Assembly (NCBI RefSeq): GCF_009856625.1 | Contig: NZ_CP047241.1 | Location: 4,402,001 to 4,466,000 of the forward strand | Direction: 5' to 3' | DNA from: Aquitalea denitrificans | GTDB taxonomy: Bacteria > Pseudomonadota > Gammaproteobacteria > Burkholderiales > Chromobacteriaceae | DNA: 64,000 nt | Shown here: positions 34,797-43,943 of the stretch, piece after piece | Layout: the number at the start of each line of letters is the position of its first letter | How positions within the stretch are numbered: the first letter of the stretch is position 1 | Position numbers and translations under genes: made by a program | The notes under the pieces: model-generated | Database searches by the model: none | Seen by the model: the letters and a program-made list of their open reading frames with translations, nothing else | Told to the model about the DNA's origin: nothing

Positions 34797-35089
34797 ATCT
34801 CCTTCCTCTCCAAGCAGATGGCCGCGTGTCCAATTGTGCAACAAAGCCTTTTCCGATCAGCTTTCAGAATATTTCACCTTGAGAAATGCAAAAATCTCCT
34901 ATGAAAAATTAATATATTAATTTTATGAGATAAAAACATATAAATTTCACTCCATTCGGACAGGATGCGCCAAAAAATAATGTTGCTACCATTCATCACA
35001 ATAAATGATGGCCTGGTGAGAGTTATTGAAATTTATCCCAAGCGCGATCATTTATAGCAACAAGACACTTAACCCGAGAAAGAAAAATT
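34797..35089. other. AT-rich island, left non-coding part
   Basis: About 290 bases of sharply lower GC than the upstream genes. No gene is seen; it presumably holds the promoter of the oxygenase gene. Confidence 0.4.
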
Positions 35090-35911
35090 ATGCGTCAAGA
35101 TATGCGTCTGAATGCGAGCAGAATAATTCGCGATGGCTATGCCTACATACAAATGCCAAAATCTCTCTTAAAGGCCTTTGATGCTGTGAGTAGCAATTTT
35201 GACAAAATAACACTAAAGCAAAAAGAAAATTTCTCATTTCCAAAAGAAACTGAAGGGTTTTTATCTTTTGGAAATTAATACGCCGCCACACCCGAAAGGC
35301 CTGATCTATGCGATAGATTTTGCTATTGGCCAAAAAATCGTCAAAGTCACATAGGCAATGACATTACGAACACTAATTTTTACAAAGGATTCATTGCATA
35401 TGAAGCAGCAATAAATCCTTTAGCACAAGACCTGTTTGATGCAATTTGCTTTAACTTGGGAGGAGCATATCAACCATTCGTTAAGGATAGTTCTTATCTT
35501 CAATTTTGCGTCTATCATCCTGACTACCAAATCGATGACAGAGAATACCTCCAAGATCCACATGAAGATGGTCACTTACTCACCTTTATCAAGCCGACAT
35601 CAAGCGGCTTATTTCTGCACACAAAGACAGGCATAATTCCAGCATCCCCAAGTACAGATCAACTAGTGGTTTTGGCTGGATCTCTCTTGGAAATATTAAC
35701 AGATGGAGAAGTATGTGCGATGCACCATTCTGTTAAAAATCCGCCAACGCCTACTCTTCGCAAATCGTTAATGTATTTTATGAATCCAAATTTATCATCA
35801 CCAAAAACGACAAGTCTCATTAAAAATAAAACAATAGACCTTGTTTCGCAAGCAAATCACCATCACGCTAAATTTGGCAATAATCCACTAAGTACGACAC
35901 TCGATACATAA
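35090..35911 (+). pseudogene. IPNS-like 2OG-Fe(II) oxygenase interrupted by one in-frame TAA
   Basis: A single reading frame of 273 residues plus stop encodes a complete isopenicillin-N-synthase-like dioxygenase, broken only by TAA at 35276-35278 (codon 63). Numbering through that codon, the metal triad is His158, Asp160 ('PHEDGHLLTF') and His213 ('CAMHHSVKNP'), and the 2-oxoglutarate-binding R-x-S is Arg224/Ser226 ('LRKSLMYF'). At the break, 'SFGN-stop-YAATPERPDL' matches family members that have Glu, so GAA to TAA is the likely change. It is AT-rich and 32 bases upstream of a LysE exporter. Recent inactivation, a sequencing error, or rare readthrough are possible. Confidence 0.8.
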
Positions 35912-35943
35912 TTTAGTACAAGGGTAAATTAAAAGGAAAAACC

Positions 35944-36558
35944 ATGACACTACAAATCTCGGCATTATTTGAAGGTTTCCTATTAGGTGCCGGATTGTTC
36001 AGTGCCATGGGCCCTAAAGATTCATTTGTGATAAGGCAGGCACTAGTTGGTCGACACGTTCCTGCCATTCTCTTCATTTGTGTATTTTCCGATATGCTTT
36101 TAATATGCTTCGGAGTCGCCGGAGTCGGCAGCATTGTATCAAATTCAAAATCCCTAATCACAGCTGCCACATGGGGTGGATCTATATATCTTACCTGGTA
36201 TGGCATACACACCTTGCTAAATGTCATAAAAAACAAATCGATGCCATCTGCCGATAATAGTCCAAGAAAAGAAAAATCAAGCCTTATTGCATCAGCTGTA
36301 ATACTATCACTATTTAATCCGTACTCCCTGATTGATACCGTAGTCATCATAGGATCAATAAGCGGTGCAAAGGGGCCAGATATTAGATGGTACTTTGCAT
36401 TTGGCACAATGGCAGCATCCTTGATTTGGTTTACACTTCTTGCCATTATCACACGTACATTCCGTCCTCTTTTTTCTCGACCATTAATGTGGACAATCCT
36501 TGATATTGTCATTTCTTTAATAATGTTTTATTTATCGTTCAAACTATTAGTTGATTAA
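35944..36558 (+). CDS. LysE/RhtB-family amino-acid exporter
   Basis: Inner-membrane exporter of 204 residues with about six hydrophobic segments; 'AMGPKDSFVIRQALVGRH' corresponds to the family signature G-P-x(n)-R near residue 22. AAGGA lies seven bases before the ATG. AT-rich like its neighbours. Its closeness to an IPNS-like oxygenase suggests export of a hydroxylated or otherwise modified amino acid (inference). Confidence 0.85.
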   Translation: MTLQISALFEGFLLGAGLFSAMGPKDSFVIRQALVGRHVPAILFICVFSDMLLICFGVAGVGSIVSNSKSLITAATWGGSIYLTWYGIHTLLNVIKNKSMPSADNSPRKEKSSLIASAVILSLFNPYSLIDTVVIIGSISGAKGPDIRWYFAFGTMAASLIWFTLLAIITRTFRPLFSRPLMWTILDIVISLIMFYLSFKLLVD

Positions 36559-36680
36559 TATTTGATCTTATCCATTCTAATGCCAACACTCCAGTGCCCG
36601 ATCAATTATTTTGACTTGGGCTACATTATCAACTGGCAGCCAGCTACGCAAATGCCCAAGGACTTCGCAAGGAGTACATT

Positions 36681-36977
36681 ATGATTTCGAAGTCGGTATG
36701 GATTGCAATTATTATGTTTGCAATCGCTGGAATTCTATATGTGCTATTTTGAAGTTATGAACCTGTATTTCATGAAAAGCTTGAATGTTTGGGTGAGCTT
36801 GGTGGATTGCCAAGACAGAAAATAGAACAGGCACTAGGTAAGCAAAACTCTATCATTATACATGGGGATAGCTGGTTCTTGTTACAATGGCTGGTTGACG
36901 GTACCCATTTAGCGCTGCTGTTTAATTCAGAAGGCATTTGTCTGGGGATTTCTCATTATTTCCGAGCGGATGACTAA
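36681..36977 (+). pseudogene. Small membrane-anchored protein interrupted by in-frame TGA
   Basis: A frame of 98 codons from the ATG at 36681 (AAGGAG six bases upstream) encodes an N-terminal membrane helix ('SVWIAIIMFAIAGILYVLF'), then TGA at 36750-36752 (codon 24), then a coherent soluble part ('LGGLPRQKIEQALGKQNS', 'WFLLQWLVDGTHLALLFNSE'). Family unknown. Either the short 23-residue membrane peptide is the product or a former gene has lost its second half through a single substitution. It lies in the same AT-rich island as the broken oxygenase. Confidence 0.55.
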
Positions 36978-37192
36978 AAATCCTCGGTGGTCTTATGTTT
37001 TATTTTCATCATGCATGATGCTGGACAGCTAAGTCACGTCGTAACTACTGATTGTTACCCTGTCGGTAGCAGTTTACTTCTGGTGCAACTTAATTAATAA
37101 GTTTTGGGAAAATATACGCCTCTCAATTGGCATGGCATTCAAGCAGGCCGAACAGCAAACACTTATCCGGCCCGCCTCATTATCTTGTCAAA

Positions 37193-38809
37193 TCACGCAC
37201 GGTGCGTGGCCGGAGTAAAGCTGCCCGCCTGCGCCATGCGCCACATGCGGCCATAGAACTCGGCCTTGATGTCACTGCCCAGCAGCTCGCCCGGCTGCAG
37301 GAACACATGCAGCTGCGAGTAGAGGCGGATTTCGGTATCGCTTACCCTGCGTACCAGATGGTGGGCTTCCAGTTGTTCCGGATGGGTGAGGCCGGCGGCG
37401 GCCAGCATCTCGGCCAGCGCATGCAGGGTATTGCGGTGGAAGTGATACACCCGCTCGGCCTTGTCCGGCACCACCAGTGCGCGCTGGCGCAGCGGGTCCT
37501 GTGTGGCCACGCCGGTGGGGCAGCGGTTGGTGTGGCAGCTCTGGCTCTGGATGCAGCCCACGGCAAACATGAAGCCACGGGCGGAATTGACCCAGTCGGC
37601 CCCGATGGCCAGCACGCTGGCAATATCGAAGGCGCTGATGATCTTGCCGCTGGCACCCAGCTTGATCTTGTCGCGCAGATTCAGCCCCACCAGGGTGTTG
37701 TGTACGAACAGCAGGCCCTCGCGCAGCGGCACGCCAATGTGGTCGGTAAACTCCAGCGGAGCCGCGCCGGTGCCGCCTTCCTTGCCGTCCACCACGATGA
37801 AATCCGGCAGGATGCCGCTTTCCAGCATGGCCTTGGCAATGGCCATGAACTCCCACGGATGGCCCAGGCAAAACTTGAAACCTACCGGCTTGCCGCCGGA
37901 CAGCTCACGCAGCCGGGCAATGAAGGCCATCATCTCCAGCGGGGTGGAAAACGCGCTGTGGCTGGAGGGCGATACGCAATCCTGCCCCAGCGGCACGCCA
38001 CGGGTGGCGGCAATTTCCGGCGTCACCTTGTGCTTGGGCAGAATGCCGCCGTGGCCGGGCTTGGCACCCTGACTGAGCTTGATCTCGATCATCTTCACCT
38101 GCGGGTTTTGCGCCTGTCTGGCAAAGCGCTCCGGGTCGAAATGGCCCTGCTCGTCACGGCAGCCAAAGTAGCCGCTGCCCAGTTCCCATACCAGATCGCC
38201 GCCGTGTTCCAGGTGATAGGGGCTGATGCTGCCTTCGCCGGTATCGTGGTAGAAACCGCCCTGGCTGGCGCCCTGATTGAGTGCGCGGATGGCATTGGCG
38301 CTGAGCGCGCCAAAGCTCATGGCAGAAATATTGAATACCGAGGCGGAGTAGGGCTGCCGGCATTGCGGGCCGCCAATCTGCACCCTGAACCCGGCCGGGT
38401 CGCTGCGCGGGGCTGGGCGGATGGAGTGACTGATGAATTCGAAGCCGCTGCCATACACATCCAGCAGGGTGCCGAAGGGTTTGTCGGCCTGGGTGTTCTT
38501 GGAACGGGCGTAAACCAGCGAGCGCTGGTCACGCGAGAAGGGCAGCTGTTCGCCATCGGCTTCCAGCAGGTACTGGCGGATTTCCGGGCGGATGGCTTCC
38601 ACCAGATAGCGGATATTGCCCAGCACCGGGTAGTTGCGCCGCACGGCGTGGCGGGTTTGTGTCAGGTCCAGCACGCCCAACAGGCTGAGGGCCATGGCGG
38701 CAAGGGTGAAGGGCCACAGCCATTCGATCTGGTGCAATACCAGGCCGATCAGGCTGAACAGGATGCAGGCGACGAAAAAGGCATAGCGGCTGAGCAGGGA
38801 CAGGTTCAT
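37193..38809 (-). CDS. FMN-binding glutamate-synthase-family oxidoreductase
   Basis: Protein of 538 residues corresponding to the FMN/Fe-S synthase part of GltB, without the glutamine amidotransferase domain. Two N-terminal hydrophobic segments (residues 8-52) suggest membrane attachment. The core has 'SASVFNISAMSFGALSANAI', 'KPGHGGILP', 'VDGKEGGTGAAPLEFTDHIG' and the 3Fe-4S cysteines in 'CIQSQSCHTNRCPTGVATQ'. GGAG lies five bases before the ATG at 38809. Homologues of this YerD-like type have no firm reaction; an amino-acid or electron-transfer role is inferred. Confidence 0.85.
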   Translation of the reverse strand: MNLSLLSRYAFFVACILFSLIGLVLHQIEWLWPFTLAAMALSLLGVLDLTQTRHAVRRNYPVLGNIRYLVEAIRPEIRQYLLEADGEQLPFSRDQRSLVYARSKNTQADKPFGTLLDVYGSGFEFISHSIRPAPRSDPAGFRVQIGGPQCRQPYSASVFNISAMSFGALSANAIRALNQGASQGGFYHDTGEGSISPYHLEHGGDLVWELGSGYFGCRDEQGHFDPERFARQAQNPQVKMIEIKLSQGAKPGHGGILPKHKVTPEIAATRGVPLGQDCVSPSSHSAFSTPLEMMAFIARLRELSGGKPVGFKFCLGHPWEFMAIAKAMLESGILPDFIVVDGKEGGTGAAPLEFTDHIGVPLREGLLFVHNTLVGLNLRDKIKLGASGKIISAFDIASVLAIGADWVNSARGFMFAVGCIQSQSCHTNRCPTGVATQDPLRQRALVVPDKAERVYHFHRNTLHALAEMLAAAGLTHPEQLEAHHLVRRVSDTEIRLYSQLHVFLQPGELLGSDIKAEFYGRMWRMAQAGSFTPATHRA

Positions 38810-38933
38810 GCAGGCTCCGGCGGGCGTGGCTGAGGACAGATGCTGTGCGACCGGATGGTGGATCGGGTCGCACAGGGTGCTTCAGCTTAGCGTCCGGCGC
38901 GGGCTTGTGCCATGGCTGGCTGCATGGCCGGTT

Positions 38934-39341
38934 TCAGTGAAAGCGTACCGGCTCGCCTTGCAGGTTGAAGGCCAGGTAGCGGGAAACATCGCCACCGGTC
39001 TGGATGGTCTGGATCATGCGCTTGAGCGCCGCTTCAATATCGGCAGCCTCAGGCTGGCGACCGGCCTTGCCGTCCAGACAGGCGACAAACATGATCTGCC
39101 ACGGCTCGCCGATGCGGGCAGATTCGGCCTGCAGGCTGGCAAAATCCACCAGTTCGCTGGCTGCACGGTCCAGACACATGACGGGCAGCAGGATGCCACC
39201 TTCGCCACGGGCAAAGCGCTCGGCTTCTTGCGGTTGGTGGTCGTCATGCAGTACGGCCTTGGCAAATACCATCAGCAGATGCTGGGGTTCGGCTTGCTGG
39301 CGGGCTGCGCCCAGCAGAGCATTGAAATCGTGGATATCCAT
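38934..39341 (-). CDS. Conserved small protein of unknown function
   Basis: Protein of 135 residues from the ATG at 39341 (GTG at 39353 is an alternative; neither has a clear ribosome site). It resembles a family common in betaproteobacteria that is often labelled ribonucleotide reductase subunit alpha in databases, although nothing in the sequence supports that reaction. Seen: 'QHLLMVFAKAVLHDDHQ', 'GGILLPVMCLDRAASELVDF' and 'WQIMFVACLDGKAGRQP'. Soluble, no signal peptide. It is upstream of the glutamate-synthase-like gene on the same strand, 124 bases away. Confidence 0.6.
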   Translation of the reverse strand: MDIHDFNALLGAARQQAEPQHLLMVFAKAVLHDDHQPQEAERFARGEGGILLPVMCLDRAASELVDFASLQAESARIGEPWQIMFVACLDGKAGRQPEAADIEAALKRMIQTIQTGGDVSRYLAFNLQGEPVRFH

Positions 39342-39516
39342 ACGGGTTGGCACTCGACAAGGTGGGTAGCGTCGAGTGTGCAGGCTTGGGCGGGGCCTTG
39401 GCTATTCACCGCAGTAACTAGTTATCCCCCGCAGAGGAATTAGGGCGCAACAAAGCGGGTGCGGCGGCGGTGTGCTCCATTTATGCTGGCAGCCATGACA
39501 ACAGGGAGGTGCGACG

Positions 39517-40377
39517 ATGAATCGCGATATGGCTGGACTGGTGCTGCTGGCGGCATTGTGGGGGGGCTCGTTTCTGTTCATGCGGGTGGCAGTGCCCGAG
39601 CTGGGGGCCTTTGCGCTGATTGCGCTGCGACTGGCACTGGCGGCACTGGTGTTGCTGCCGGTGCTGCTGCTGCGCGGTGGCCTGCCGCTGTGGCGGCAGC
39701 ATTGGCTGCGCATTGCCGTGGTGGGGGTTTTTCTGTCGGCACTGCCGTTTTGCCTGATCGCCTGGGCCAGCCTCAGCCTGCCTGCCGGTGTAGCGTCGGT
39801 ACTGAATGCTACCACGCCGTTGATGACGGCCTTGTGGGCGATACCGCTGGCGGGTGAGCGCATGACGCTGCCACGCGCAAGTGGCTTGCTGTTGGGTCTG
39901 GCTGGCGTGCTGGTATTGATGCTGGGACGTGGTGCCGCCTTCGATGTACAGACGGCGCTGCCGGTGCTGGCCATGCTGGGTGCCACGGCCTGCTATGGCT
40001 GGTCCGGTCACATGGCCAAGCGGTGGCTGCCGGGCCTGCCACCGCTGGTGACTGCTACCGGCAGTCTGTTCAGCGGTGCCGTGTTGGTCACGCCGCTGGC
40101 CTTGCTCAATCTGCCGGCGCAGCCGCCGTCACCCATGGTATGGGTTGCGGTGTTGCTGCTGGCATTGGGCTGTACCTCGCTGGCCTACCTGATCTTTTAC
40201 CGGCTGATCGACCGGCTGGGGGCCACCCGTGCCAGCAGTGTCACCTATCTGGTGCCGGTGTTTGGCGTGTTGTGGGGGGCGATCTTCCTGCATGAGCCGG
40301 TAGGGCTGCTGATGCTGCTGGGTGGATTGCTGATTCTGGGTGGGGTGTTGCTGCTGGGCTGGCGGCGTCAGTCCTGA
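39517..40377 (+). CDS. EamA/DMT-family transporter
   Basis: Ten-helix transporter of 286 residues with duplicated EamA domains: 'LLAALWGGSFLFMRVAVPEL' and 'SVTYLVPVFGVLWGAIFLHE' are typical. GGGAGG lies seven bases before the ATG. Single gene, convergent with the sensor kinase gene 14 bases away. Substrate unknown. Confidence 0.87.
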   Translation: MNRDMAGLVLLAALWGGSFLFMRVAVPELGAFALIALRLALAALVLLPVLLLRGGLPLWRQHWLRIAVVGVFLSALPFCLIAWASLSLPAGVASVLNATTPLMTALWAIPLAGERMTLPRASGLLLGLAGVLVLMLGRGAAFDVQTALPVLAMLGATACYGWSGHMAKRWLPGLPPLVTATGSLFSGAVLVTPLALLNLPAQPPSPMVWVAVLLLALGCTSLAYLIFYRLIDRLGATRASSVTYLVPVFGVLWGAIFLHEPVGLLMLLGGLLILGGVLLLGWRRQS

Positions 40378-40391
40378 GCCACCAGCCGGCT

Positions 40392-41711
40392 TCAGGCGGC
40401 AGAGGCGCTGGCCAGCGGTAGCAGAATGCGCACGCGAAAGCCACCGTCTGCCTCATCGGCAAACTGCAGCTGGCCATGGTGTTGTTTCACCACGCGCGAA
40501 ACAATGGCAAGCCCAAGGCCGCTGCCGCCATCGGTGCCGCGGTGCTCGGCCAGGCGTTCAAACGGGGCCAGGGCCGACTCGCGCAGGGCGGCGGGAATGC
40601 CGGCACCATGGTCGATCACGCTCAGCACGGCCATGCCATCGCATTGGTCAATTTCCACCCGTACCGGCGGTTTGCCATAGCGGCGGGCGTTTTCCAGCAG
40701 GTTGGACAGCAGGCGTTCCAGTGCCAGTGCATCGGCCTGCAGCTCGGGTTCGGCATGGCGCAGCAGGCTGACATCCAGCCCGCTGCGGGCCAGGCGTGCC
40801 ACCACGCTGTCGGCCAGTTCGGCCAGTGCCACCGGTTCGAGCCGGGCCGATTCCTCGGCGCGGGCAAAGTCGATGAACTGGCGCACGATGCGCGACAGCT
40901 CGTCAATATCGGCCAGCATGTCCGGGGTGTCCGGGCTGGTGTCCTGCAATTCCAGCATCAGCTTCAGCCGGGTGAGCGGCGTGCGCAGGTCGTGCGACAG
41001 GCCGGCCAGCATCAGCCGGCGTTCACGGGCGGCACTGTCCAGCGCACTGGCCATGTGGTTGAAGCCGCGCGCCAGGGCGGCCAGTTCACGCGGGCCGTCC
41101 TCTTGCAGCGCCGGTGGCATATTGCCGCGCGCCAGTTCGCGCGAGGCATCCACCACCTTGCCGATGGGGCGGGTGATGCGCCAGGCCACCAGCGAGGCCA
41201 GCAAGGTTGCCAGCAAGGTGGCCAGCAAGGCGGCCTGCATCAATGAATAGATGGGGCGGTCGCTGTAGCGGCCAAAGGGAATCACCAGCCAGTAGGGGGT
41301 GTCCAGTACATGTACGTTCACCCACAGCTCGTTGCGGTCCTCGCGGTGCACCATGTAGCCGTGCACCGTGTCGTCCAGGCCCTTGCTCAGACGGCTGACC
41401 AGGCTGTCGGCCACGCGCGGCAGCTCGCGGTCGAATTGCTGGCGGGCGGAGGCCTCCTGCGGCAGCAGCCGTGGCAGGCCGGGGCGGTTGTAGCTGGCTA
41501 GGAAAACCGTGCGCTGCGCCGGGTTCATGTTGTCCATCGAACCTTCCAGAAAGGCCAGCGTGTCCACCACCTGTGCATACAGCTGCTTGTCCATCAGCTT
41601 GTGACGCTCGCCTGCCGCAATGTATACGGTGACTACCTGGGTGGTGACCACCACCACCACCACCAGCACGATCAGGCGAAACAGCAGGGAACCGGTAATG
41701 CGTCGCAGCAC
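40392..41711 (-). CDS. EnvZ-type sensor histidine kinase
   Basis: Membrane sensor of 439 residues: helix 1 (about residues 8-31), a periplasmic loop of about 120 residues, helix 2 (about 150-173), HAMP, then the kinase core. The phosphoacceptor is His240 in 'GLSHDLRTPLTRLK', with the N box 'LLSNLLENARRYG' and G boxes 'DHGAGIP' and 'GSGLGLAIV'. The start is GTG at 41711 with GGGAG six bases upstream, three bases after the response regulator stop. The 'DLRTPLTR' H-box and organisation fit EnvZ; the stimulus is unknown. Confidence 0.9.
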   Translation of the reverse strand: MLRRITGSLLFRLIVLVVVVVVTTQVVTVYIAAGERHKLMDKQLYAQVVDTLAFLEGSMDNMNPAQRTVFLASYNRPGLPRLLPQEASARQQFDRELPRVADSLVSRLSKGLDDTVHGYMVHREDRNELWVNVHVLDTPYWLVIPFGRYSDRPIYSLMQAALLATLLATLLASLVAWRITRPIGKVVDASRELARGNMPPALQEDGPRELAALARGFNHMASALDSAARERRLMLAGLSHDLRTPLTRLKLMLELQDTSPDTPDMLADIDELSRIVRQFIDFARAEESARLEPVALAELADSVVARLARSGLDVSLLRHAEPELQADALALERLLSNLLENARRYGKPPVRVEIDQCDGMAVLSVIDHGAGIPAALRESALAPFERLAEHRGTDGGSGLGLAIVSRVVKQHHGQLQFADEADGGFRVRILLPLASASAA

Positions 41712-41714
41712 CGC

Positions 41715-42440
41715 TTACTCCCGTTCGCTGCCGTCAGGCACGAAGACATAGCCATAGCCCCATACCGTCTGGATGAAGCGCAGCGGGCTGTCGCCACCTT
41801 CCAGCGTCTTGCGCAGGCGCGAGATGTGCACGTCGATACTGCGGTCCAGCGATTCGCCATTGCCCTTGCCCAGTGCCATCTCCATCAGCTGTTCACGGGT
41901 GAGCGGGCGACGCGGGTGGGTGGCCAGTACGGTGAGCACGGCAAATTCGGCGGTGGTCAGCGACAGTACCTGCTGGCTCTTTTGCAATTCGCGGCGACCC
42001 AGATTGAGCTGGAAGTCGCCAAATTCGATGATTTCGTCGGATTCGTGGCGGGCGGCCAATGCCGGCGTGGCATGATGACGGCGCAATACCGACTGGATGC
42101 GCGCCGTCAGTTCGCGCGGATTAAAGGGCTTGGGCAGATAATCGTCGGCACCCATTTCCAGACCCAGGATACGGTCCACATCTTCACCGCGTGCAGTTAG
42201 CATGATGACCGGTACGGTCTCGCCCTGGGCGCGCAGGCGGCGTACCACGGCCAAGCCGTCGTCGCCGGGCATCATCACGTCCAGCACCATCAGGTCCGGG
42301 CGGTTGCGGGCCAGTTTGCGGTCCAGTTCGCGTGCATCTGGCAGGGTATCCACCACATAGCCTTGCTGGCCCAGATAGCGGGTGAGCAGCTCGCGCAGCT
42401 TGGCGTCGTCGTCGACGATGAGAATCTTGTTGTGTTCCAT
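41715..42440 (-). CDS. ompR: OmpR-type response regulator
   Basis: Response regulator of 241 residues: receiver domain with phospho-accepting Asp54 ('LMVLDVMMPGDDGL') and Lys in 'DYLPKPFNPREL', then an OmpR/PhoB winged helix ('LSLTTAEFAVLTVLATHPRR', 'IDVHISRLRKTLE', 'VWGYGYVF'). The 'SLDRSIDVHISRLRKTLEGG' region is strongly OmpR-like. It forms an operon with the kinase. Three small secreted proteins encoded divergently next to it are possible targets. Confidence 0.88.
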   Translation of the reverse strand: MEHNKILIVDDDAKLRELLTRYLGQQGYVVDTLPDARELDRKLARNRPDLMVLDVMMPGDDGLAVVRRLRAQGETVPVIMLTARGEDVDRILGLEMGADDYLPKPFNPRELTARIQSVLRRHHATPALAARHESDEIIEFGDFQLNLGRRELQKSQQVLSLTTAEFAVLTVLATHPRRPLTREQLMEMALGKGNGESLDRSIDVHISRLRKTLEGGDSPLRFIQTVWGYGYVFVPDGSERE

Positions 42441-42655
42441 GATGTTTTCCTTGGTGACCGGGGCAAGCGCGATCCGGCCCGCATGCTGATGGCAAAGCTT
42501 AACCTGCCCCGGCCCGGCAGGCGATGGGGGATCATGAATTTATGTGTCAACGCTGACGGGCATTCACATAAGTTAACATTTGGTAACATGCGGCACACGG
42601 TTGCGCAAAAGCGGGCTTCTAGACTGCAAGCGTGTCCTGCCTGCCGGAGATCATC

Positions 42656-42883
42656 ATGATGAATAAGCCACTGATTTTAATGGTAGTTGCTGTTTCTGCC
42701 CTGGCGCTGTCGCCACTGGCCAGTGCCACCGAGCATGGTGGCAATGGTGCGGATATCCGTGAAGCCCGCCAGATGGCGCTGGCGCAGTCCGGGTCGTCTG
42801 GCGTGGTGGTACCGGTCGAAGCGACCGGCAGCCAGTCGGCGGTCATGTCCGATACCATGCGCCGCCCGACAGGCGAGAAATAA
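42656..42883 (+). CDS. Small secreted protein (75 residues)
   Basis: Unrecognised. A signal peptide ends at 'LSPLASA-T', leaving about 50 residues including 'ADIREARQMALAQSGSSGVV'. GGAG lies six bases before the ATG at 42656; a second ATG is one codon on. It is divergent from the ompR-type gene with a shared 215-base promoter region, suggesting control by that system. Confidence 0.65.
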   Translation: MMNKPLILMVVAVSALALSPLASATEHGGNGADIREARQMALAQSGSSGVVVPVEATGSQSAVMSDTMRRPTGEK

Positions 42884-42981
42884 TATTGTCGGCGCCCAAG
42901 GCGCTTCTCTCCACCCGCCTTCTGCCGCGATTCCCAAGCATCGCCGTGGCAGGAGGCCTGATGTCAGGTTAAAATAAAGCC

Positions 42982-43359
42982 ATGAAGTACCATGCCATTT
43001 ATGTCTTGCTGTTTGCCACGGTGACGGCTTGCGCCTTGCCGGCGGCGGCACAGGGCCCGAATGGCCCGGAAGATGGCGTGACGGAGTTTCCGCATTTTCC
43101 CCGCCCGTCGGCGGGTGAGGAACGCCGTTTGCGCAATCTGCGTCTGAAGGAGGCGGTGCAGGCCGGTGATTTGTCGCCGGAAGATGCACGACGGCTGCAG
43201 CGCAAGCATCTGCCGCCGGGCTTGCCATCAGGTGGCGCTGGCGGGCCAGACCGGTTTGCGCCGGATGGTTTTTCCCGTCCGCCATTGCCGCCGCCGGGGC
43301 AGCGCAACTTCTGGCGTGACAAACGGCAAAAGTCGCAGGAGCAGTACCAGAACGATTGA
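42982..43359 (+). CDS. Small secreted basic protein
   Basis: Unrecognised protein of 125 residues. Signal peptide ends 'ALPAAA-Q'. The mature part has a charged helix ('ERRLRNLRLKEAVQAGDLSP' then 'EDARRLQRKHL'), and a Pro/Gly-rich tail. The helix pattern is loosely reminiscent of periplasmic stress proteins, but no assignment is made. It is 98 bases after the preceding small secreted gene and nine bases before the Cys-repeat gene, so the three may be one operon. Confidence 0.65.
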   Translation: MKYHAIYVLLFATVTACALPAAAQGPNGPEDGVTEFPHFPRPSAGEERRLRNLRLKEAVQAGDLSPEDARRLQRKHLPPGLPSGGAGGPDRFAPDGFSRPPLPPPGQRNFWRDKRQKSQEQYQND

Positions 43360-43368
43360 GCCGGCTGC

Positions 43369-43893
43369 ATGGGTAGCCGGAGATTGCCAGTGGCAAGGAT
43401 CACGGCCTTGAACAAAGCTTGGGGAATGTGGAATAGCGGTAGCCGGTTGGCTGGAATGGCCATGCTGGTGTCGGCAATGTGGTCGGTGGCCGTATTGGCG
43501 GCACCGGATTGCAACAAGGCAATGGCACCGCAACGTTGTGCCAGTTACCGTCAGGGCTGGCTTAGCTGCAATGACATGGCAGAAGGGGCACGCCGATCCT
43601 GCATCGAGCAGTACACGCCAGCACTCAGTTGCAAGCGCAGCCGCGATGCACGCCATTGCGAAGCCCTGCAGGCCGCACAGACGGCATGTGATGGCAGTGA
43701 AGGCCAGGCAAGACGCAGCTGTGTGCGCGAGCAGTTGCCTGCTCCCGATTGTAGTCGGGCTACCAGCAAGGCACGTTGTGAACAACGTGCCGCTGCCGAA
43801 TTGAACTGCGCGGAAAACGCTGGTCAGCAGGGGCGCGAATGTGTGCGCAAGGCGCTGATTCCGGTACCTGCTGCGCTGCCTGCCGGGCACTGA
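43369..43893 (+). CDS. Secreted protein with three 40-residue four-Cys repeats
   Basis: Unrecognised protein of 174 residues (ATG 43369; ATG 43426 or 43456 would give a shorter, more typical signal peptide). After a hydrophobic signal ending 'SVAVLAA-P' the mature part is three consecutive repeats of 40, 40 and 41 residues, each with Cys at repeat positions 4, 13, 23 and 34 (spacing C-x8-C-x9-C-x10-C). Conserved companions are Arg/His before the second Cys and a Gly plus Arg before the fourth. Twelve Cys in an exported protein suggests disulfide-bonded modules. Function unknown. Confidence 0.7.
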   Translation: MGSRRLPVARITALNKAWGMWNSGSRLAGMAMLVSAMWSVAVLAAPDCNKAMAPQRCASYRQGWLSCNDMAEGARRSCIEQYTPALSCKRSRDARHCEALQAAQTACDGSEGQARRSCVREQLPAPDCSRATSKARCEQRAAAELNCAENAGQQGRECVRKALIPVPAALPAGH

Positions 43894-43943
43894 GTCCCGG
43901 CAGTCGCTCCTTAACCTCTGTTGGCTTTACCTTGCGTGGCGTA

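Noticed and set aside
36750..36752. TGA as selenocysteine codon
   Set aside because: It lies at the end of a membrane helix with no redox motif, no hairpin of SECIS type is evident just downstream, and the neighbouring broken gene uses TAA.
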